Source of the DNA: Blastomonas ursincola
Lineage (GTDB): Bacteria > Pseudomonadota > Alphaproteobacteria > Sphingomonadales > Sphingomonadaceae
NCBI RefSeq assembly: GCF_013607875.1
Contig: NZ_VDES01000003.1
Span: forward strand, 277,819 to 341,818
Length of the DNA stretch: 64,000 nt
Reading direction: 5' to 3'
Both the position numbers and the translations under genes were made by a program. This document shows, piece by piece, positions 50,954 to 61,811 of this stretch; the stretch's first letter is position 1; every line of letters begins with the position of its first letter. The notes under the pieces are model-generated. The model did no database searches and was not told where the DNA came from. It worked only from the letters and a program-made list of their open reading frames with translations.

Positions 50954-51433
50954 ATGTTGCAGACGATCAAGGCGTTCACGCTCTATGAGTTCGTGAAGGC
51001 CCATGCGCTGACGCTGAAGTATTTCTTCAAGCCCAAGGCGACGATCAATTATCCGTTCGAGAAGAACCCGCTGAGCCCGCGTTTCCGCGGCGAGCATGCT
51101 CTGCGTCGCTATCCCAATGGCGAAGAGCGCTGCATCGCGTGCAAGCTGTGCGAGGCGGTGTGTCCGGCCCAGGCGATCACGATCGAGGCCGAACCGCGCG
51201 AGGACGGATCGCGGCGCACCACGCGCTACGATATCGACATGACGAAGTGCATCTATTGCGGTTTCTGCCAGGAAGCCTGCCCGGTCGACGCGATCGTCGA
51301 GGGGCCGAACTTCGAATATGCGACGGAAACCCGCGAGGAGCTGATCTACGACAAGGGCAAGCTGCTTGAGAATGGCGACAAATGGGAACGAGCCATTGCC
51401 GCCAACCTTGAAGCCGATGCCCCTTATCGTTAA
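50954..51433 (+). CDS. nuoI: NADH-quinone oxidoreductase subunit I
   Basis: A ferredoxin-like subunit of 159 residues with two [4Fe-4S] clusters (N6a, N6b): [12 protein letters not shown] and [12 protein letters not shown]. It lies five bases after nuoH. ATG 50954 ([13 protein letters not shown]) is the conserved start. Confidence 0.96.
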   Translation: MLQTIKAFTLYEFVKAHALTLKYFFKPKATINYPFEKNPLSPRFRGEHALRRYPNGEERCIACKLCEAVCPAQAITIEAEPREDGSRRTTRYDIDMTKCIYCGFCQEACPVDAIVEGPNFEYATETREELIYDKGKLLENGDKWERAIAANLEADAPYR

Positions 51434-51541
51434 GGCGCACTCGAATTCGATTCACGCATGGTTCCGTGTGTCCGCTGGGAGAGGCGGGCAGGGGCCTGAA
51501 ACAAGACCAGCTCGATTGGGCGCATCGGGGGCTGTAAAGCT

Positions 51542-52156
51542 TTGATCCAGATTTTTGCCTTTTATCTGTTCGCATCGGTGGTGATTGCCAGCGGTGCGTT
51601 CACGATCCTCGCGCGTAACCCGGTGCACTCGGTGCTCTGGCTGATCCTTGCGTTCTTCAATGCCGCGGGCCTGATGGTCCTGATCGGCGCGGAATTCATC
51701 GCGATGCTGCTGGTCATTGTATATGTCGGCGCGGTCGCGGTGCTGTTCCTGTTCGTCGTGATGATGCTGGACATCGACTTTGCCGAGTTGCGTGGCGGTT
51801 TCATGAAGAACCTGCCGCTCGGCCTCGCGCTCGCCGCCGTATTCCTGGCCGAATTGGTGTTCGGCATCGGGGCTTACCGGGCGGGCAATATCGCGCTTGG
51901 CGAGCATTCGCTCAATCCTGCGCGCATGGGCGCCAGCAACATCCAGGCGGTCGGTGAACTGCTCTACACCCGCTACATCTTCCTGTTCGAAAGCGCGGGT
52001 GTCGTGCTGCTGGTCGCCATGGTCGGTGCGATCGTGCTGACGCACCGCAAGCGCGCCGGCGTCCGTCCGCAGAATATCGGCTCGCAGGTCCGTCGTCGTC
52101 CCGAAGACGCGACGCGCAATACCCAGCCTGCGGTTGGCCAGGGGGTCCAGCTATGA
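51542..52156 (+). CDS. nuoJ: NADH-quinone oxidoreductase subunit J
   Basis: A membrane subunit of 204 residues with five helices. [29 protein letters not shown] (parts [33 protein letters not shown]) holds the pi-bulge helix TMH3. The C-terminal tail of about 35 residues is basic and polar. It starts with TTG 51542 after GGGGG; no ATG lies near. The 108-bp gap before it is the longest inside the operon and shows no gene. Confidence 0.94.
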   Translation: MIQIFAFYLFASVVIASGAFTILARNPVHSVLWLILAFFNAAGLMVLIGAEFIAMLLVIVYVGAVAVLFLFVVMMLDIDFAELRGGFMKNLPLGLALAAVFLAELVFGIGAYRAGNIALGEHSLNPARMGASNIQAVGELLYTRYIFLFESAGVVLLVAMVGAIVLTHRKRAGVRPQNIGSQVRRRPEDATRNTQPAVGQGVQL

Positions 52157-52458
52157 TCGGCATCGAGCATTATCTGGTGGTCAGCTCCATCCTGTTCGTG
52201 ATGGGCGTGCTGGGCATCTTCCTGAACCGCAAGAACGTGATCATCATCCTGATGGCGATCGAGCTCATCCTGCTCGCGGTGAACATCAACCTCGTCGCGT
52301 TCAGCGTCTTCCTGGGCGACATGGTGGGGCAGGTTTTCGCGATGTTCGTGCTGACCGTCGCCGCAGGCGAAGCGGCAGTGGGGCTGGCGATCCTCGTCAT
52401 CTATTTCCGTGGCCGCGGCACGATCGCGGTTGACGATATCAACCAGATGAAGGGTTGA
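52153..52458 (+). CDS. nuoK: NADH-quinone oxidoreductase subunit K
   Basis: A membrane subunit of 101 residues with three helices. The two Glu in the second and third helices, in [13 protein letters not shown] and [12 protein letters not shown], belong to the proton path. It overlaps nuoJ by four bases (ATGA). Confidence 0.96.
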   Translation: MIGIEHYLVVSSILFVMGVLGIFLNRKNVIIILMAIELILLAVNINLVAFSVFLGDMVGQVFAMFVLTVAAGEAAVGLAILVIYFRGRGTIAVDDINQMKG

Positions 52459-52463
52459 GGCAC

Positions 52464-54461
52464 ATGAGCATTACCCTCATCGTCTTCCTGCCGCTTCTGG
52501 CAGCGATCATCGCGGGCCTGGGCAACCGCATCATCGGCAACGTCCCGGCCAAGCTGGTGACGACCGCCGCGCTGTTTGTGGCCTGCGGCCTGTCCTGGCC
52601 GATCTTCCTCGGCTTCCTGTCCGGGTCGAGCACCGAATATGTGGTGCCGGTTCTGTCGTGGCTGCGTTCGGGCGACCTGCAGTTTGACTGGGCGCTGCGC
52701 GTCGACACGCTGACCGCGGTGATGCTGGTCGTCGTGACCTCGGTCTCGGCGCTCGTCCACCTCTATAGCTGGGGCTATATGGACGAGGATCCGGATCAGC
52801 CGCGCTTCTTCGCCTATCTCTCGCTGTTCACCTTCGCGATGCTGATGCTGGTGACCGCCGACAATCTCGTCCAGATGTTCTTCGGTTGGGAAGGCGTGGG
52901 CCTCGCTTCGTACCTGCTGATCGGCTTCTGGTTCCGCAAGCCAAGCGCCAATGCGGCCGCGATCAAGGCGTTCGTCGTCAACCGCGTCGGCGACCTCGGC
53001 TTCATGATGGGCATTTTCGGCACCTTCCTGGTGTTCGGCACCGTTTCGATCCCCGCGATCCTCGAAGCCGCACCCGGCATGCAAGGCGCGACCATCGGCT
53101 TCCTTGGTGGCCGTTTCGACCTGATGACCGTCCTGTGCCTGCTGCTGTTCATCGGCGCGATGGGCAAGTCGGCGCAGCTTGGCCTGCACACCTGGCTGCC
53201 CGACGCGATGGAAGGCCCGACCCCGGTTTCGGCGCTGATCCATGCCGCTACGATGGTTACCGCAGGCGTGTTCATGGTCTGCCGCCTGTCGCCGATGTTC
53301 GAAACCAGCCCGACCGCGCTCACCGTCGTCACCGTCGTGGGTGCGTGCACCGCGCTGTTCGCGGCGACCGTCGGCCTGGTGCAGACCGATATCAAGCGCG
53401 TCATCGCTTATTCGACCTGTTCGCAGCTGGGCTACATGTTCTTCGCGGCGGGCGTCGGCGCCTATGGCGCGGCAATGTTCCACCTGTTCACGCACGCCTT
53501 CTTCAAGGCGCTGCTGTTCCTTGGCGCAGGCTCGGTGATCCATGCGATGCACCACGAGCAGGACATGCGCTATTATGGCGGCCTGCGTAAGCATATCCCG
53601 CTAACCTTCTGGGCGATGATTGCAGGCACGCTGGCGATCACCGGCGTCGGTATCGTGGGCGTCGCAGGCTTTGCCGGTTTTTATTCGAAGGACGGCATCA
53701 TCGAGGCTGCGTTCGCAAGCGGGACCCAGGTCGGCCAGTTCGCCTTCACTATCGGGGTGTTCGCGGCGCTGCTGACCAGCTTCTACAGCTGGCGCCTGAT
53801 CTTCCTGACCTTCTTCGGAACGCCGCGCTGGATCCAGTCCGAGCATATCCAGCACAGTGTCCACAAGACCCCGGCCCAGGCCGGCGCGGACACCACGGGC
53901 GGCTATCATCCGCATGAAAGCCCGCTGCCGATGCTGATCCCGCTGGGCGTGCTGACCGTGGGCGCCGTAGCCGCAGGTTTCGTCTTCCACCATGCGTTCA
54001 TCGATGCCGAGCACGGCGCAGCGTTCTGGAACGGCAGCCTGTTCTTCAACGCGCACCTGATGCACGAGATGCACGAGGTTCCGCTCTGGGTGAAGCTCGC
54101 CTCGACCGTTGCGATGCTGATCGGCCTGGTTACCGCGATCCTGATGTATCTGGTGAACAACAGCCTTCCGGCGAAGCTCGCCAGTGCGCTGTCGCCGCTC
54201 TACCGGTTCTTCCTCAACAAGTGGTATTTCGACGAATTGTACAACCACATCTTCGTCAAGCCGAGCTTCGCGCTGGGCCGCTTCTTCTGGAAGGTCGGCG
54301 ACGAGGGCACGATCAACCGCTTCGGTCCCGATGGGGCGGCGGTGCTGGTCTCGTCGGGCAGCCGCGTGGCGATGAAGCTGCAATCGGGTTTTCTCTACAG
54401 TTATGCGCTGGTGATGCTGATGGGCCTTGTGGCCGCGCTGACCTGGCTGATGGTGCGCTGA
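52464..54461 (+). CDS. nuoL: NADH-quinone oxidoreductase subunit L
   Basis: An antiporter-like proton-pumping subunit of 665 residues with about 15 helices plus the C-terminal lateral helix. Conserved parts include [47 protein letters not shown] and [13 protein letters not shown] 52464 is chosen over an in-frame TTG at 52455; GAGG precedes it. Confidence 0.96.
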   Translation: MSITLIVFLPLLAAIIAGLGNRIIGNVPAKLVTTAALFVACGLSWPIFLGFLSGSSTEYVVPVLSWLRSGDLQFDWALRVDTLTAVMLVVVTSVSALVHLYSWGYMDEDPDQPRFFAYLSLFTFAMLMLVTADNLVQMFFGWEGVGLASYLLIGFWFRKPSANAAAIKAFVVNRVGDLGFMMGIFGTFLVFGTVSIPAILEAAPGMQGATIGFLGGRFDLMTVLCLLLFIGAMGKSAQLGLHTWLPDAMEGPTPVSALIHAATMVTAGVFMVCRLSPMFETSPTALTVVTVVGACTALFAATVGLVQTDIKRVIAYSTCSQLGYMFFAAGVGAYGAAMFHLFTHAFFKALLFLGAGSVIHAMHHEQDMRYYGGLRKHIPLTFWAMIAGTLAITGVGIVGVAGFAGFYSKDGIIEAAFASGTQVGQFAFTIGVFAALLTSFYSWRLIFLTFFGTPRWIQSEHIQHSVHKTPAQAGADTTGGYHPHESPLPMLIPLGVLTVGAVAAGFVFHHAFIDAEHGAAFWNGSLFFNAHLMHEMHEVPLWVKLASTVAMLIGLVTAILMYLVNNSLPAKLASALSPLYRFFLNKWYFDELYNHIFVKPSFALGRFFWKVGDEGTINRFGPDGAAVLVSSGSRVAMKLQSGFLYSYALVMLMGLVAALTWLMVR

Positions 54462-54462
54462 C

Positions 54463-56004
54463 ATGAACGAACTGGGCTTTCCTATCCTGTCGCTGATGCT
54501 CGCCGTGCCGATGGCGGCGGCTGTTGCGTGCCTGTTCGTCAGCGCCAATGCCGCGCGCTGGATCGCGCTGCTCGCAACGCTGGTTGATCTGGCGCTGGGC
54601 ATTGTACTGTGGATGAATTTCGATATCGGCGGCGCGCAGTGGCAGTTCGTCGAGAAAGCGGCTTTGTTCGACCGCTTCAGCTGGGCGCTGGGCATCGACG
54701 GCATCGCCCTCATGCTCATCATGCTCTCGGTCTTCCTGATGCCCATCTGCATCGGTGCGAGTTGGGAAGCGATCGAGACGCGCGTCGGCGAATACATGGC
54801 CGCGTTCCTGCTGATGGAAGTGCTGATGATCGGCGTCTTCGCCGCGCAGGACATCTTCCTGTTCTACATCTTCTTCGAGGCCGGCCTGATTCCGATGTAC
54901 CTGATCATCGGCATCTGGGGCGGTGCGAACCGCATATACGCCAGCTACAAGTTCTTCCTCTACACCCTGCTCGGATCGGTGCTGATGCTGATCGCGATGT
55001 TCTGGATGGTGAACGAGGCGGGTACGTCGGACATCCCGACGCTGATGGCCTATGACTTCCCGGTTGAGGCGCAGGCCTGGCTCTGGCTCGCCTTCTTCGC
55101 CAGCTTTGCGGTCAAGATGCCCATGTGGCCGGTGCACACCTGGTTGCCCGATGCGCACGTGCAGGCGCCGACCGCCGGTTCGGTGATCCTTGCCGGCGTA
55201 CTGCTCAAGATGGGCGGCTATGGCTTCATCCGCTTCTCGCTGCCGATGTTCCCGGAAGCCTCGGTCGATTACATGTGGCTTGTGCTCGCGCTGTCGATGG
55301 TCGCGGTCGTCTATACCTCGCTGATTGCGCTGGTGCAGAGCGACATGAAGAAGCTCATCGCCTATTCGTCGGTCGCGCATATGGCGATCGTCACCGTCGG
55401 CCTGTTCGCGTTCAACCGTCAGGGGCTTGAAGGCGCGCTGGTGGTGATGCTCAGCCATGGTCTGGTTTCGGGCGCGCTGTTCCTGTGCGTCGGCGTGATC
55501 TACGACCGTCTGCACACCCGCGAGATCGACCGGTACGGCGGCCTTTCGATCAACATGCCGCGTTATGCGCTGTTGTTCCTGCTGTTCACCATGGCCTCGA
55601 TCGGCCTGCCGGGCACCAGCGGTTTCGTCGGCGAATTCCTCTCGCTGGTCGGCGTCTACGAGGTGTCGAGCTGGGCGGCCATCGTCTGCACCACCGGCAT
55701 CATCCTGGGCGCGGCTTACATGCTCTATCTCTACCGCCGCGTAGCCTATGGCGTGATCAAGTCCGATGACGTCGCCGCCATGCCCGATCTCAACAAGCGC
55801 GAGATTGCGCTGCTCCTCCCCATCGCGCTCGTCGTGCTGTGGATGGGCGTATATCCCGAAAGTTTCATGGCGCCGATGCGCAAGGATGTGGGCGCGCTCG
55901 AAGCGCGGCTCGCCTCGGTCAAGCCTGCGGGTGACGCGCAGGTGAAGATGGGCAAGGCGCCTGCGCTGATGCCCGCCGCCCATGCTGAAGAAGGCCATCA
56001 CTGA
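54463..56004 (+). CDS. nuoM: NADH-quinone oxidoreductase subunit M
   Basis: The second antiporter-like subunit, 513 residues with about 14 helices. [40 protein letters not shown] and SSVAHMAIV carry the pump residues. It lies one base after the nuoL stop. A His-containing polar tail ends the protein. Confidence 0.96.
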   Translation: MNELGFPILSLMLAVPMAAAVACLFVSANAARWIALLATLVDLALGIVLWMNFDIGGAQWQFVEKAALFDRFSWALGIDGIALMLIMLSVFLMPICIGASWEAIETRVGEYMAAFLLMEVLMIGVFAAQDIFLFYIFFEAGLIPMYLIIGIWGGANRIYASYKFFLYTLLGSVLMLIAMFWMVNEAGTSDIPTLMAYDFPVEAQAWLWLAFFASFAVKMPMWPVHTWLPDAHVQAPTAGSVILAGVLLKMGGYGFIRFSLPMFPEASVDYMWLVLALSMVAVVYTSLIALVQSDMKKLIAYSSVAHMAIVTVGLFAFNRQGLEGALVVMLSHGLVSGALFLCVGVIYDRLHTREIDRYGGLSINMPRYALLFLLFTMASIGLPGTSGFVGEFLSLVGVYEVSSWAAIVCTTGIILGAAYMLYLYRRVAYGVIKSDDVAAMPDLNKREIALLLPIALVVLWMGVYPESFMAPMRKDVGALEARLASVKPAGDAQVKMGKAPALMPAAHAEEGHH

Positions 56005-57467
56005 TGAATTACGAACTCTGGTTCCAGCTGGCCTCGCCGGAAATCGTCCTCAGCCTTTCCAGTCTCGTCCTGCTGCTGATCGCGGCCTGGGGCGGCGTGC
56101 AGTCGTCGCGTCTGGTCAGTGTGCTGACCGTCGTCGCGCTGTTCGGCGCGCTGGCGCTGTCGTTCAACTTCCTGCTGAACCCGTCGTTTGCTGAAGGCGC
56201 CGACGCATTTTACGGCCAGTATCGCATGGACCGCTTCGCCTCGCTGTCGAAGATCCTGGTGTTCCTCTCCGCGATCGGCTGCATCATCGTCGCGCCCAAG
56301 TTCTTCGCGCGCGGCAATCTGATGCGCCCTGAATATCCGGTCCTCATCCTGTTCGCGTCGATCGGCATGGGGCTGATGGTCTCGGCGGTCGATCTGCTGA
56401 CGCTCTATGTCGGCCTCGAGATGCAGAGCCTTGCCGCCTATGTGCTGGCGAGCTTCCTGCGCAGCGACGATCGCTCGGCTGAGGCGGGGCTCAAGTATTT
56501 CGTGCTTGGCGCACTGGCGAGCGGCATCCTGCTGTTCGGCATGTCGCTGCTCTACGGCTTTACCGGCACCACCAGCTTCATCGGCATCCAGACCGCCTTT
56601 GCCGATGGCGTATCGACCGGCGCGCTGTTCGGGATCGTCTTCGTGCTCTCGGGCTTGGCGTTCAAGATCAGCGCGGTGCCGTTCCACATGTGGACCCCCG
56701 ACGTCTATGAAGGCGCGCCGACCCCGGTGACCACCTTCTTCGCCACCGCACCCAAGGTCGCCGCGATGGCGCTGACCATGCGCGTCGCGATCGAGGCATT
56801 CGGCGGCCAGCAGGCGGTGTGGCAGCAGATCGTGATCTTCGTCGCGCTCGCCTCGATCATCCTTGGCGGTGTCGCGGCGATCGGGCAGACCAACATCAAG
56901 CGCCTGCTCGCCTATTCGTCGATCAACAATGTCGGCTTCATCCTGATCGGCCTTGCCACCGGCACGCCCGAGGGCGCGTCGGCGATGATGACCTATCTCA
57001 TCATCTATGTCGCGATGACGCTGGGCAGCTTCATCTGCGTGCTCGATCTGAACGATCGCGAAGGCCGCCCGGTGGAAGAGATTGCCAAGCTGGCTGGTCT
57101 GTCGAAGACGCGTCCGGGCCTGGCGGCTGCGCTCGCCGTGTTCATGTTCAGCCTTGCAGGCATTCCGCCGCTGTTCGGCTTCTGGGGCAAGTTCGTGGTG
57201 TTCGATGCTGCGGTAGCCGCCGGCCTGATCCCGCTCGCCGCTATCGGTATCGCCGCTTCGGTGATCGGCGCGTTCTATTATCTCAAGGTCGTCAAGGTCA
57301 TGTATTTTGACGAACCCGCCGACGTCATCGCGCCGAGCGATTCCACCGCGCGCATGGCGCTGGTAACGCTGACCGCGCTCTTCGTCTCGCCGCTCGGCTA
57401 TTTCGCCACGCTCGCGCTCAGCCCGGTCACGGCTGGTGCTGCCAAGGCACTGTTCTGGGCAGCGTGA
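56004..57467 (+). CDS. nuoN: NADH-quinone oxidoreductase subunit N
   Basis: The third antiporter-like subunit, 487 residues. YVGLEMQSLAAYVLASFLR, FKISAVPFHMWTPDVYEGAPTPVT and AYSSINNVGFI are typical. It overlaps nuoM by one base (TGATG) and birA by four. Last complex I gene. Confidence 0.96.
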   Translation: MNYELWFQLASPEIVLSLSSLVLLLIAAWGGVQSSRLVSVLTVVALFGALALSFNFLLNPSFAEGADAFYGQYRMDRFASLSKILVFLSAIGCIIVAPKFFARGNLMRPEYPVLILFASIGMGLMVSAVDLLTLYVGLEMQSLAAYVLASFLRSDDRSAEAGLKYFVLGALASGILLFGMSLLYGFTGTTSFIGIQTAFADGVSTGALFGIVFVLSGLAFKISAVPFHMWTPDVYEGAPTPVTTFFATAPKVAAMALTMRVAIEAFGGQQAVWQQIVIFVALASIILGGVAAIGQTNIKRLLAYSSINNVGFILIGLATGTPEGASAMMTYLIIYVAMTLGSFICVLDLNDREGRPVEEIAKLAGLSKTRPGLAAALAVFMFSLAGIPPLFGFWGKFVVFDAAVAAGLIPLAAIGIAASVIGAFYYLKVVKVMYFDEPADVIAPSDSTARMALVTLTALFVSPLGYFATLALSPVTAGAAKALFWAA

Positions 57468-58174
57468 TCGAAACGGTCGCGCTGACCGGCTCCACCAATG
57501 CCGATATGATGGTGCGCGCCGATACGGGCGCGCCCGAAGGCCTTTGGCTGCGTGCCGAGCAACAGGACGGGGGCAGGGGACGGTTGGGCCGGCAATGGCT
57601 GAGCCCGATCGGCAACCTGTACTGCAGCACGCTCGTGCGGCTTCGCCTCGACGATCCGCCGGCGCATCTGCTCGCCTTCGTCACCGCGCTCGCGGTGCAC
57701 GATACCGTGCTCCAGATCCTGCCCGATTGTGGTGCACGACTAAAATGGCCCAATGACGTGCATGTCGATGGCGCAAAGCTCGCGGGCATCCTGCTCGAAC
57801 GGCGCGGCGATGCGGTCGTGGTCGGGATCGGCATGAATGTCGCGCTTGCCCCGGATGTGCCCGGACGCAAGGTCACCTGTCTGCGCGATCTTGGAGCCCT
57901 GGCGCAGATCGATGCGGCGGCAGTCATCGAGCTGCTCGCCGATCGGTTCGCCACCAGGCTCGCGCAATGGCGTTCGGTGTCGTCTGCAACGCTGCTTGAT
58001 GTCTGGTGCGCCGCCGCGCATAAGCCCGGCGAGGCGATGGCGGTCCAGCGCGGACCTGGCGACCGCCTGGAAGGGGTTTTCGATGGCCTGGCTGCCGATG
58101 GCGCATTGCGACTGCGCCTGGCCGACGGTCGATCGGAGACGATCAGCGCCGGAGATGTCGATCTTGTCGGTTGA
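57464..58174 (+). CDS. birA: Biotin--[acetyl-CoA-carboxylase] ligase
   Basis: A monofunctional biotin protein ligase of 236 residues without the N-terminal DNA-binding domain of E. coli BirA. The biotinyl-AMP loop GGRGRLGRQW and KWPNDVHVDGAKLAGIL are present. It attaches biotin to acetyl-CoA carboxylase. It starts with GTG 57464, overlapping the nuoN stop, so it is co-translated with complex I, a conserved arrangement in alphaproteobacteria. Confidence 0.94.
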   Translation: MIETVALTGSTNADMMVRADTGAPEGLWLRAEQQDGGRGRLGRQWLSPIGNLYCSTLVRLRLDDPPAHLLAFVTALAVHDTVLQILPDCGARLKWPNDVHVDGAKLAGILLERRGDAVVVGIGMNVALAPDVPGRKVTCLRDLGALAQIDAAAVIELLADRFATRLAQWRSVSSATLLDVWCAAAHKPGEAMAVQRGPGDRLEGVFDGLAADGALRLRLADGRSETISAGDVDLVG

Positions 58175-58205
58175 TACCGTGGGTTTCTAACGAGGGGTGT
58201 GCGAA

Positions 58206-58982
58206 ATGCTGCTTGCGATTGATGTCGGCAACACCAATGCCGTGTTCGCCCTGTTCAACGGCCTTACGATCAAGGCGCGCTGGCGGATTTCGACCGATCC
58301 TCGGCGGACAGCGGACGAATATGCGGTCTGGCTCAACCAGCTGCTCGCGATCGAGGGCTTTGTCCGTCAGGACATTGCCAATGTCATCATCTCGACGGTA
58401 GTGCCGCGCGCGCTGCACAATCTGCAGATGCTCTCGCGCAAGTATTTCGATGTCGAGCCGCTGGTCGCCGGGGTGGAGCCGGCGGACTGGCGCATCCAGA
58501 TCGATGTGGACGAACCGCGCTCGCTGGGGGCGGACAGGGCGGTCAACACCATCGCCGCGCACGCATTGCACCCCGGTGATCTGATCGTCATCGACTTTGG
58601 CACCGCAACCACCTATGACGTCGTGGATTATACCGGCGCGTACAAGGGCGGCATCATCGCGCCAGGCATCAACCTGTCGCTCGACGCCCTGGTCAGCGCA
58701 GCGGCCAAGCTGCCGCGCATCGCCATCGAGATACCGGATACCGACGGATCGGTGATCGGACGCAATACCGAAGACCAGATGCAGATCGGCGTTTTCTGGG
58801 GCTATGTCGCGATGATGGAAGGGCTGGTGGCCCGGATGCGCGCGGAAATCGGCCGACCCGCCAAGGTGATCGCCACCGGCGGGCTGGCAGTGCTGTTCGA
58901 TCGGCACACGACGATATTTGATGCGGTCGAGCCGGACCTGACGCTTCAGGGTCTGGCGATGATCGCTGAAAGGGCTTTTTGA
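58206..58982 (+). CDS. coaX: Type III pantothenate kinase
   Basis: An ASKHA-fold kinase of 258 residues for the first step of CoA synthesis. The [17 protein letters not shown] phosphate loop, [24 protein letters not shown] and [15 protein letters not shown] are diagnostic. ATG 58206 is the usual family start, with GAGGGG upstream; GTG 58197 is in frame. Between birA and the RNase J gene. Confidence 0.95.
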   Translation: MLLAIDVGNTNAVFALFNGLTIKARWRISTDPRRTADEYAVWLNQLLAIEGFVRQDIANVIISTVVPRALHNLQMLSRKYFDVEPLVAGVEPADWRIQIDVDEPRSLGADRAVNTIAAHALHPGDLIVIDFGTATTYDVVDYTGAYKGGIIAPGINLSLDALVSAAAKLPRIAIEIPDTDGSVIGRNTEDQMQIGVFWGYVAMMEGLVARMRAEIGRPAKVIATGGLAVLFDRHTTIFDAVEPDLTLQGLAMIAERAF

Positions 58983-58986
58983 CTAG

Positions 58987-60657
58987 ATGACACCCGGTAA
59001 AGAATTGTTGTTCCTGGCCCTTGGCGGGTCGGGCGAGATCGGCATGAACGCCAATCTCTATGGCTGTGATGGCAAATGGGTCATGGTCGATCTGGGCATG
59101 ACGTTCAGCGATCCCGCCTATCCGGGTGTCGAACTGGTGTTTCCCGATCTTGAGTTCATCGAGGAGCGCGCCGAGGACCTGCTCGGCATCGTGCTGACGC
59201 ATGGGCATGAGGACCATATCGGTGCGCTGCCCTATCTGGCGGCGGACCTGGGCGTGCCGCTTTTCGCCACGCCGTTCACCGCCGATCTGATCCGCCGCAA
59301 GCTGGAAGAGCAGGGACTGGTCAACGACGTCACGCTCAATGTCGTCGAGAATGACGGCAGCCTGCAGCTTGGCCCCTTCGGTTTCCGCTATCTGCCGCTT
59401 GCGCACTCGATCGCCGAAGGCAATGCGCTGCTGATCGACACGCCTTATGGCCGCGTCTTCCATACCGGCGACTGGAAGCTTGACGACGAGCCGCTGATCG
59501 GCGTGCCCTCGACGCCGGAGGCGCTGACGAAGCTGGGCGACGAAGGCGTGCTCGCACTCGTCTGCGATTCGACCAATGTGTTCAATCCCGAAAGCTCGGG
59601 CTCCGAAGGCGAGGTGCGCGATGCGCTGATCGCTGCGGTCAAGCCGCTCAAGGGCCGGGCGCTGATTACAACCTTCGCCTCGAACGTCGCGCGGCTGCAC
59701 ACGCTGGGCGAGGTTGCGCGTGCGACCAACCGTCAGCTGTGCGTCGCCGGGCGCTCGCTCGACAGGATCATCGCCGTCGCCAAGGCGAACGGCTATCTGC
59801 TCGACCTGCCCGAACTGGTCGATTTCGACACCGCCATGGGCCTGCCGCGGCGCGAGATACTGATCGTCGCAACCGGCGGGCAGGGCGAGCCGCGTGCCGC
59901 GTTGGCGCGCGTTGCCGAGGGCAATCATCAGATCAAGCTGGAAGAGGGGGACACCGTGCTCTTCTCGTCCAAGGTCATCCCGGGCAACGAGATCGCGATC
60001 GGCCGCATCCAGAACCGGCTGGCGGCGGACGGCATCCAGATGATCACCGACCGCCAGGCCGATATTCACGTGTCCGGCCATCCGGGACGCCCCGAACTGG
60101 CAGAGATGTACCGCTGGATCCGTCCGAAGGTGCTGGTGCCGGTGCATGGCGAAATGCGCCACATGGCCGAACAGGCGCGGCTTGGGCTCGAGCTCGGCAT
60201 TCCGCATGCCGTCGTCCAGAAGAATGGCGATCTGGTGCGACTGGCACCGGGCGAGCCGGGCGTGATCGGGCACGAGCGCGCCGGGAGGCTGGTGCTCGAC
60301 GGCGATGTCATCCTGCCCGCCGATGGGCTGACCATGGGCGAGCGGCGCAAGCTGGCGCTGAACGGGCAGGTTAGTGTCGCGGTTGCGCTCAACAGCAAGG
60401 GCCGCCTGGTCGGTGACCCGGTGCTGCGTCCGTTGGGTCTGCCGGTCGAGGATGATCTCGACGTGTTCATTGCCGAGGCGGTGGAGGACGTGCGCGAAGC
60501 GATTGAAAAGCCGTCGCCCAAGGGCAAAGGCAAGGGGCGGGGACCGCAGACCAGCGATGACGTGCAGGAGGCGATCCGTCTGGCCGTGCGCCGCGCGGCG
60601 ACCCGCTGGACGGGCAAGAAGCCCGTGGTCACGGTCTTGATGATCGAGGCGGGCTGA
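58987..60657 (+). CDS. rnj: Ribonuclease J
   Basis: A metallo-beta-lactamase/beta-CASP ribonuclease of 556 residues, which processes and degrades RNA in the cytosol. The Zn motif is H72-G-H74-E-D76-H77 (LTHGHEDHIGA); CDSTN, GNEIAIGRIQNRLA and HVSGHPGR continue the active site and beta-CASP domain. A Lys/Gly-rich linker (about 508-522, KPSPKGKGKGRG) leads to the C-terminal domain. Four bases after coaX. Confidence 0.93.
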   Translation: MTPGKELLFLALGGSGEIGMNANLYGCDGKWVMVDLGMTFSDPAYPGVELVFPDLEFIEERAEDLLGIVLTHGHEDHIGALPYLAADLGVPLFATPFTADLIRRKLEEQGLVNDVTLNVVENDGSLQLGPFGFRYLPLAHSIAEGNALLIDTPYGRVFHTGDWKLDDEPLIGVPSTPEALTKLGDEGVLALVCDSTNVFNPESSGSEGEVRDALIAAVKPLKGRALITTFASNVARLHTLGEVARATNRQLCVAGRSLDRIIAVAKANGYLLDLPELVDFDTAMGLPRREILIVATGGQGEPRAALARVAEGNHQIKLEEGDTVLFSSKVIPGNEIAIGRIQNRLAADGIQMITDRQADIHVSGHPGRPELAEMYRWIRPKVLVPVHGEMRHMAEQARLGLELGIPHAVVQKNGDLVRLAPGEPGVIGHERAGRLVLDGDVILPADGLTMGERRKLALNGQVSVAVALNSKGRLVGDPVLRPLGLPVEDDLDVFIAEAVEDVREAIEKPSPKGKGKGRGPQTSDDVQEAIRLAVRRAATRWTGKKPVVTVLMIEAG

Positions 60658-60692
60658 CCCATTTTGAGCGCGGTGATCAGGGGCATTTCGAC

Positions 60693-60971
60693 ATGAGTTG
60701 GACGAGCATTCTTGCCATCTATCTGTTGTTCTGGGTCATCACGGCCTTTGTGGTAATGCCTTTCGGCGTGCGCACCGCAGACGAGATGGGTGTTGAGAAA
60801 GTGCGCGGCCAGGCGGACAGTGCGCCGGCCAATTTCAAGCCGCTCAAGGTCATGGCGATCACCACCGTGATCTCCGCAGCCGCCTTCGGGCTGTTCTATG
60901 CCAATTACATGAATGGCTGGATCAGGCCCGACGATGTCAATATTTTTGGCAAGCCGCCCGGGGCAGAATAA
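60693..60971 (+). CDS. DUF1467 family membrane protein
   Basis: A protein of 92 residues with two membrane helices (about 5-24 and 54-71) and the motif WVITAFVVMPFGVRTADEMG typical of DUF1467, an uncharacterised alphaproteobacterial family usually found after rnj. It lies 35 bp after rnj and is probably the end of the long nuo-birA-coaX-rnj transcript. Confidence 0.85.
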   Translation: MSWTSILAIYLLFWVITAFVVMPFGVRTADEMGVEKVRGQADSAPANFKPLKVMAITTVISAAAFGLFYANYMNGWIRPDDVNIFGKPPGAE

Positions 60972-61468
60972 GCGCTTCGTCGCACAATTTACAGTTTCTG
61001 CAATTGGTGCGCGACTTTTGCAGGTTTTGCTGCTAAATCATGCCCATCGCGCGATCCTGATCCCAAGCCTACGCGCGACTGAGAGACCTGCGGCATCGCT
61101 GCTCCACGCTCTTGCTTGTACAGCAAATTGAGCGACAGCCTTGCCCGACATCAATCAGCTCTTCCAGAATCTCCACATCGCGCAGCTGCGCGCGCTTTAC
61201 GCCCCTACCGGCGGCGAGCGCGAGACGCAGCGCGGGCATGTGCGGCATCATCGTGCGCAATTGCACGTCCACGCTTACCCTCAGCCCGGCAGCTTCCTGC
61301 CCTGCTGACGCCATCGGAGCGTGTCCTTCATGGGCGCGCTCTTCTTCCCTCGCAATGGCCGGAGCCGGGCGTTGCAGGGGTCGCAATCGAACTTCCGGCT
61401 CCAACCGCGCGGCAAGGATTGTCCACAACATTCGTGGCCTGCTGCGTTCTACTCTTAAGGAAATGACT
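60972..61468 (+). other. 497-bp stretch before the cold-shock gene, no confident gene
   Basis: No conserved protein is recognised in any frame. One short frame from TTG 61141 to 61308 (55 codons, ending SFLPC) reads protein-like, but has no ribosome site. Longer frames here lack any family pattern. The simplest view is a promoter plus a long 5' leader for the cold-shock gene, as in cspA of E. coli, whose leader senses temperature. Confidence 0.5.
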
Positions 61469-61678
61469 ATGCCTATTGGCACCGTAAAGTTTTTCAACGC
61501 CGACAAGGGCTATGGCTTCATCCAGCCCGATGACGGCGGTAACGACGCGTTCGTGCACATCAGCGCGGTCGAAGCGTCGGGCATGCACACGCTCGATCGC
61601 GACCAGCGCGTGAACTTCGAGCTGGAACAGGACCGTCGTGGCAAGATGGCGGCTGTCCGCCTGTCCTCGGCAGCCTGA
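61469..61678 (+). CDS. Cold-shock domain protein
   Basis: A CspA-type protein of 69 residues: GTVKFFNADKGYGFI (RNP1) and DAFVHISAV (RNP2) bind single-stranded RNA/DNA. It acts as an RNA chaperone. AAGGA (61457-61461) with a seven-base gap favours ATG 61469; ATG 61463 is also in frame but too close to it. Confidence 0.95.
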   Translation: MPIGTVKFFNADKGYGFIQPDDGGNDAFVHISAVEASGMHTLDRDQRVNFELEQDRRGKMAAVRLSSAA

Positions 61679-61691
61679 TCGTCTGCGTGCA

Positions 61692-61722
61692 GCCTGCGGG
61701 GCGGCTCTGCCGCTCCGCAGGC
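61692..61722 (+). terminator. Strong hairpin after the cold-shock gene
   Basis: A 14-bp stem (61692-61705 with 61709-61722, one G-U pair) closed by TCT starts 14 bases after the cold-shock stop. The U-run is missing, so transcription may stop by another route, or the hairpin stabilises the mRNA end. Confidence 0.55.
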
Positions 61723-61811
61723 CCACTGGACTCTGCGGATACCATCCGCAAACGTTTACACTGACTTAATGTGTCGGTGCTATGGTGGCTCATCCGGAAG
61801 GGGCTGCCTGC

